Assembly: GCA_016713765.1 (NCBI GenBank)
Contig: JADJON010000001.1
Span: forward strand, 1,240,001-1,304,000
Direction: 5' to 3'
DNA length: 64,000 bases
DNA from: Bacteroidota bacterium
GTDB taxonomy: Bacteria; Bacteroidota; Bacteroidia; AKYH767-A; 2013-40CM-41-45
Positions 62,383-64,000 of the stretch are shown in pieces. How positions within the stretch are numbered: the stretch's first letter is position 1; the number at the start of each line of letters is the position of its first letter. The translations under genes and the position numbers were made by a program. The notes below the pieces were generated by a model that did not search any database, had not been told where the DNA came from, and saw only the letters and a program-made list of their open reading frames with translations.

Positions 62383-64000
62383 ATGATGCAATCGCAGCAG
62401 CCCATACCGGAACTGCAACAGGAACAGGAAGAACAGGGCATTGACCTTCGTTATTTCTTTTTCAATTATGTCCTGCGGTATTGGTACTTGTATATCATCA
62501 GCCTTGCCCTGGCCCTGATCGTAGCGTACTATTATACCTGGTACGTGACGCCGATCTATCGTGCTTCCGCAACGGTCATGGTCAAGCAGCCGAAGAGTTC
62601 AACCGATGCGGCGGACATCCTGAAGCAGCTTGACGATTTTACGACCGATCGTAACATCCAGAATGAGATCGAAGTGTTGCGTTCCCGCGGTCTGATCATG
62701 AAGACCGTGAAGGATCTCAATTTCGATATCAGCTATTACCTGAAGGGATTCGTCAAGACCTCTGAACGATACAATGACGCCCCCTTCCGGTTCAGGCCGG
62801 ATACGTTGAATTATTTCGCCTATTCGACACCGGTACACATCCGCATCCTCAATGATGCCAAGTTCGAATTCGGATATTTCGATCCCCGGGAGGAGAAGGA
62901 GATAACCGGGACGTATCGCTTCGGAGAGAAGATCACCAACCGGATCGGAGTCTTCTCGCTGGAGAAGATGGACTTCTTCAACAACACGGCGTTCAACAAT
63001 CCCAAGTTCGAGAAGCGCAATTACATCTTGCGTTTCAATAATCCCGAACGCCTGGTCGATCAGTATCAATCCGCGTTGGAAGTCGCCATTCCCAATAAAC
63101 AATCATCGATCCTGCGCTTGTCGCTGGAGAATGCCGTACCGGATAAGGCCGTAGATTTTCTCGGCAAGCTGATCGAGGTTTGGTTGCAATCGAATATTGA
63201 GGATAAGAACGAGCTCGCGCGCAATTCACTGAACTTTATCGATGAACAACTCGCGATCATCACACGCGACCTGAATGAAGTGGAAGGAGAGTACGAGAAA
63301 TTCCGCTCGGAAAAGGGTATCACCGACGTACAGACCGAAGCCCAGTCGTACCTGGAGAGCGCAAAATATTACGACTCGCGAATTTCAGAAATAGACCTCA
63401 AACTGAGCTTTCTGAATTATCTCGAGAATTACGTCCGTCAGGAAAAGGACCTCAAGGGACTTTCTCCTGCAAGTATCGGAATCGATGATGCCTTGCTGCT
63501 CAAGCTGATCACGCAGCTCAACGACCTGGAAAACCAGCGTAGCCTGCTCAGCACCAGCGCGACTTCCGACAACCCCCGGATGATCGAGTTGAACCTGGCA
63601 ATCCAGAATACCAAGACGGACCTGCTCGAGAATATCAAAAGCATCCGGGCGGGCCTGAAAGCTTCGCAATCCGAGGCGACGACCCAGTTGAGCAGGGTGG
63701 AAGGGAAGATCCGGTTGCTTCCCGGCTCGCAGCGCGTAATCGTAAACATCGAGCGTCAGCGCGATGTCAAAGCGGCCTTGTACACGTATCTCATGCAGAA
63801 ACGTGCGGAAACGGCCATCATCCTGGCATCTACCATTTCGGATAATAAACTGATCGATCGTCCGTCGGCAGGACTTACTCCCGTGCGTCCGGTCAAAATG
63901 CAGATCTACGCGATCGCCATTCTCCTGGGCTTGTTACTGCCGGTAGCCTTTACCTACCTCCGCGATGCGCTAAACGACAAGATCCAGGACCGTGTGTCGC
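62383..64000 (+). CDS. Second Wzc/Wzz-type polysaccharide co-polymerase, 3' part outside
   Basis: At least 539 residues, open at the window edge. It starts MMQSQQPIPELQQEQEEQG, then a membrane helix (YLYIISLALALIVAYYYTWY) and VTPIYRASATVMVKQPKSS, the Wzz-type start. A long coiled-coil periplasmic part follows (FIDEQLAIITRDLNEVEGEY, QLNDLENQRSLLSTSATSDN), and a second helix (MQIYAIAILLGLLLPVAFTY) near 510 ends at DALNDKIQDRVS. The layout equals that of the Wzc-type protein at 35215-37593, so a tyrosine kinase domain is expected beyond the window. It comes after the giant surface protein and faces the same direction. Confidence 0.92.
   Translation, partial: MMQSQQPIPELQQEQEEQGIDLRYFFFNYVLRYWYLYIISLALALIVAYYYTWYVTPIYRASATVMVKQPKSSTDAADILKQLDDFTTDRNIQNEIEVLRSRGLIMKTVKDLNFDISYYLKGFVKTSERYNDAPFRFRPDTLNYFAYSTPVHIRILNDAKFEFGYFDPREEKEITGTYRFGEKITNRIGVFSLEKMDFFNNTAFNNPKFEKRNYILRFNNPERLVDQYQSALEVAIPNKQSSILRLSLENAVPDKAVDFLGKLIEVWLQSNIEDKNELARNSLNFIDEQLAIITRDLNEVEGEYEKFRSEKGITDVQTEAQSYLESAKYYDSRISEIDLKLSFLNYLENYVRQEKDLKGLSPASIGIDDALLLKLITQLNDLENQRSLLSTSATSDNPRMIELNLAIQNTKTDLLENIKSIRAGLKASQSEATTQLSRVEGKIRLLPGSQRVIVNIERQRDVKAALYTYLMQKRAETAIILASTISDNKLIDRPSAGLTPVRPVKMQIYAIAILLGLLLPVAFTYLRDALNDKIQDRVS

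Overview
The window is a chromosomal segment from a member of the Bacteroidota. Several signs agree. Four secreted proteins end in type IX secretion (T9SS) sorting domains. A TonB-dependent receptor carries a carboxypeptidase-like N-terminal domain. Bacteroidota-type promoters (TTG, about 20 nt, TAnnTTTG) precede many genes. The F1 epsilon subunit is very short, and there is a type II-C CRISPR-Cas locus. Base composition is moderately GC-rich in the core genes and visibly more A/T-rich in the cas genes and in one acyltransferase islet. I cannot place the organism below phylum level.

Layout. 1-9.2 kb: end of a leucine-rich-repeat gene; a TPP-riboswitch-controlled TonB receptor next to a PnuC-type transporter and NadR-like kinase pair; an AraC regulator; a GGGP-synthase-like enzyme; a phosphopantetheinyl transferase; S-adenosylhomocysteinase. 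9.2-11.1 kb: gene-free repeat block with nine copies of a palindrome-centred tandem repeat. 11.1-22.5 kb: a lipoprotein subtilase, a T9SS protein, atpD-atpC, murF, a small membrane gene split by an acyltransferase islet, and a CotH-type secreted protein. 22.6-35.2 kb: truncated haemoglobin, an unknown small gene, then a 96-repeat CRISPR array, cas2, cas1, cas9 and a tracrRNA gene that was read directly from its anti-repeat. 35.2-47.8 kb: Wzc/Wza polysaccharide export genes, acyl-CoA dehydrogenase, a T9SS protein with anmK, a histone-H1-like protein, an amino-acid dehydrogenase, an MscS channel and a DUF1501/DUF1800 pair. 48-49.2 kb: a decayed IS481-like element. 49.4-50.6 kb: small lipoproteins and a basic secreted protein. 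51.1-62.1 kb: one giant T9SS protein of about 3,660 residues with 12 SprB-like units and 44 tandem copies of a 27-residue, two-cysteine repeat. 62.4 kb to the end: start of a second Wzc-like gene.

How it works together. The type II-C locus is complete for adaptation (Cas1, Cas2) and interference (Cas9, tracrRNA, array). tracrRNA and the cas operon are fired from two interlocked divergent promoters in about 37 bp. The anti-repeat shows that the crRNAs are read on the + strand, toward cas2, while the degenerate repeat lies at the far end of the array. The cell surface is the second theme: Wza/Wzc export, T9SS-sorted proteins and a giant repetitive adhesin candidate.

The least explained signal is a class of intergenic arrays built from seven-base units of many different sequences. 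They often occur as two arms in inverted orientation between convergent genes, and once between atpD and atpC. A second class uses about nine-base units.
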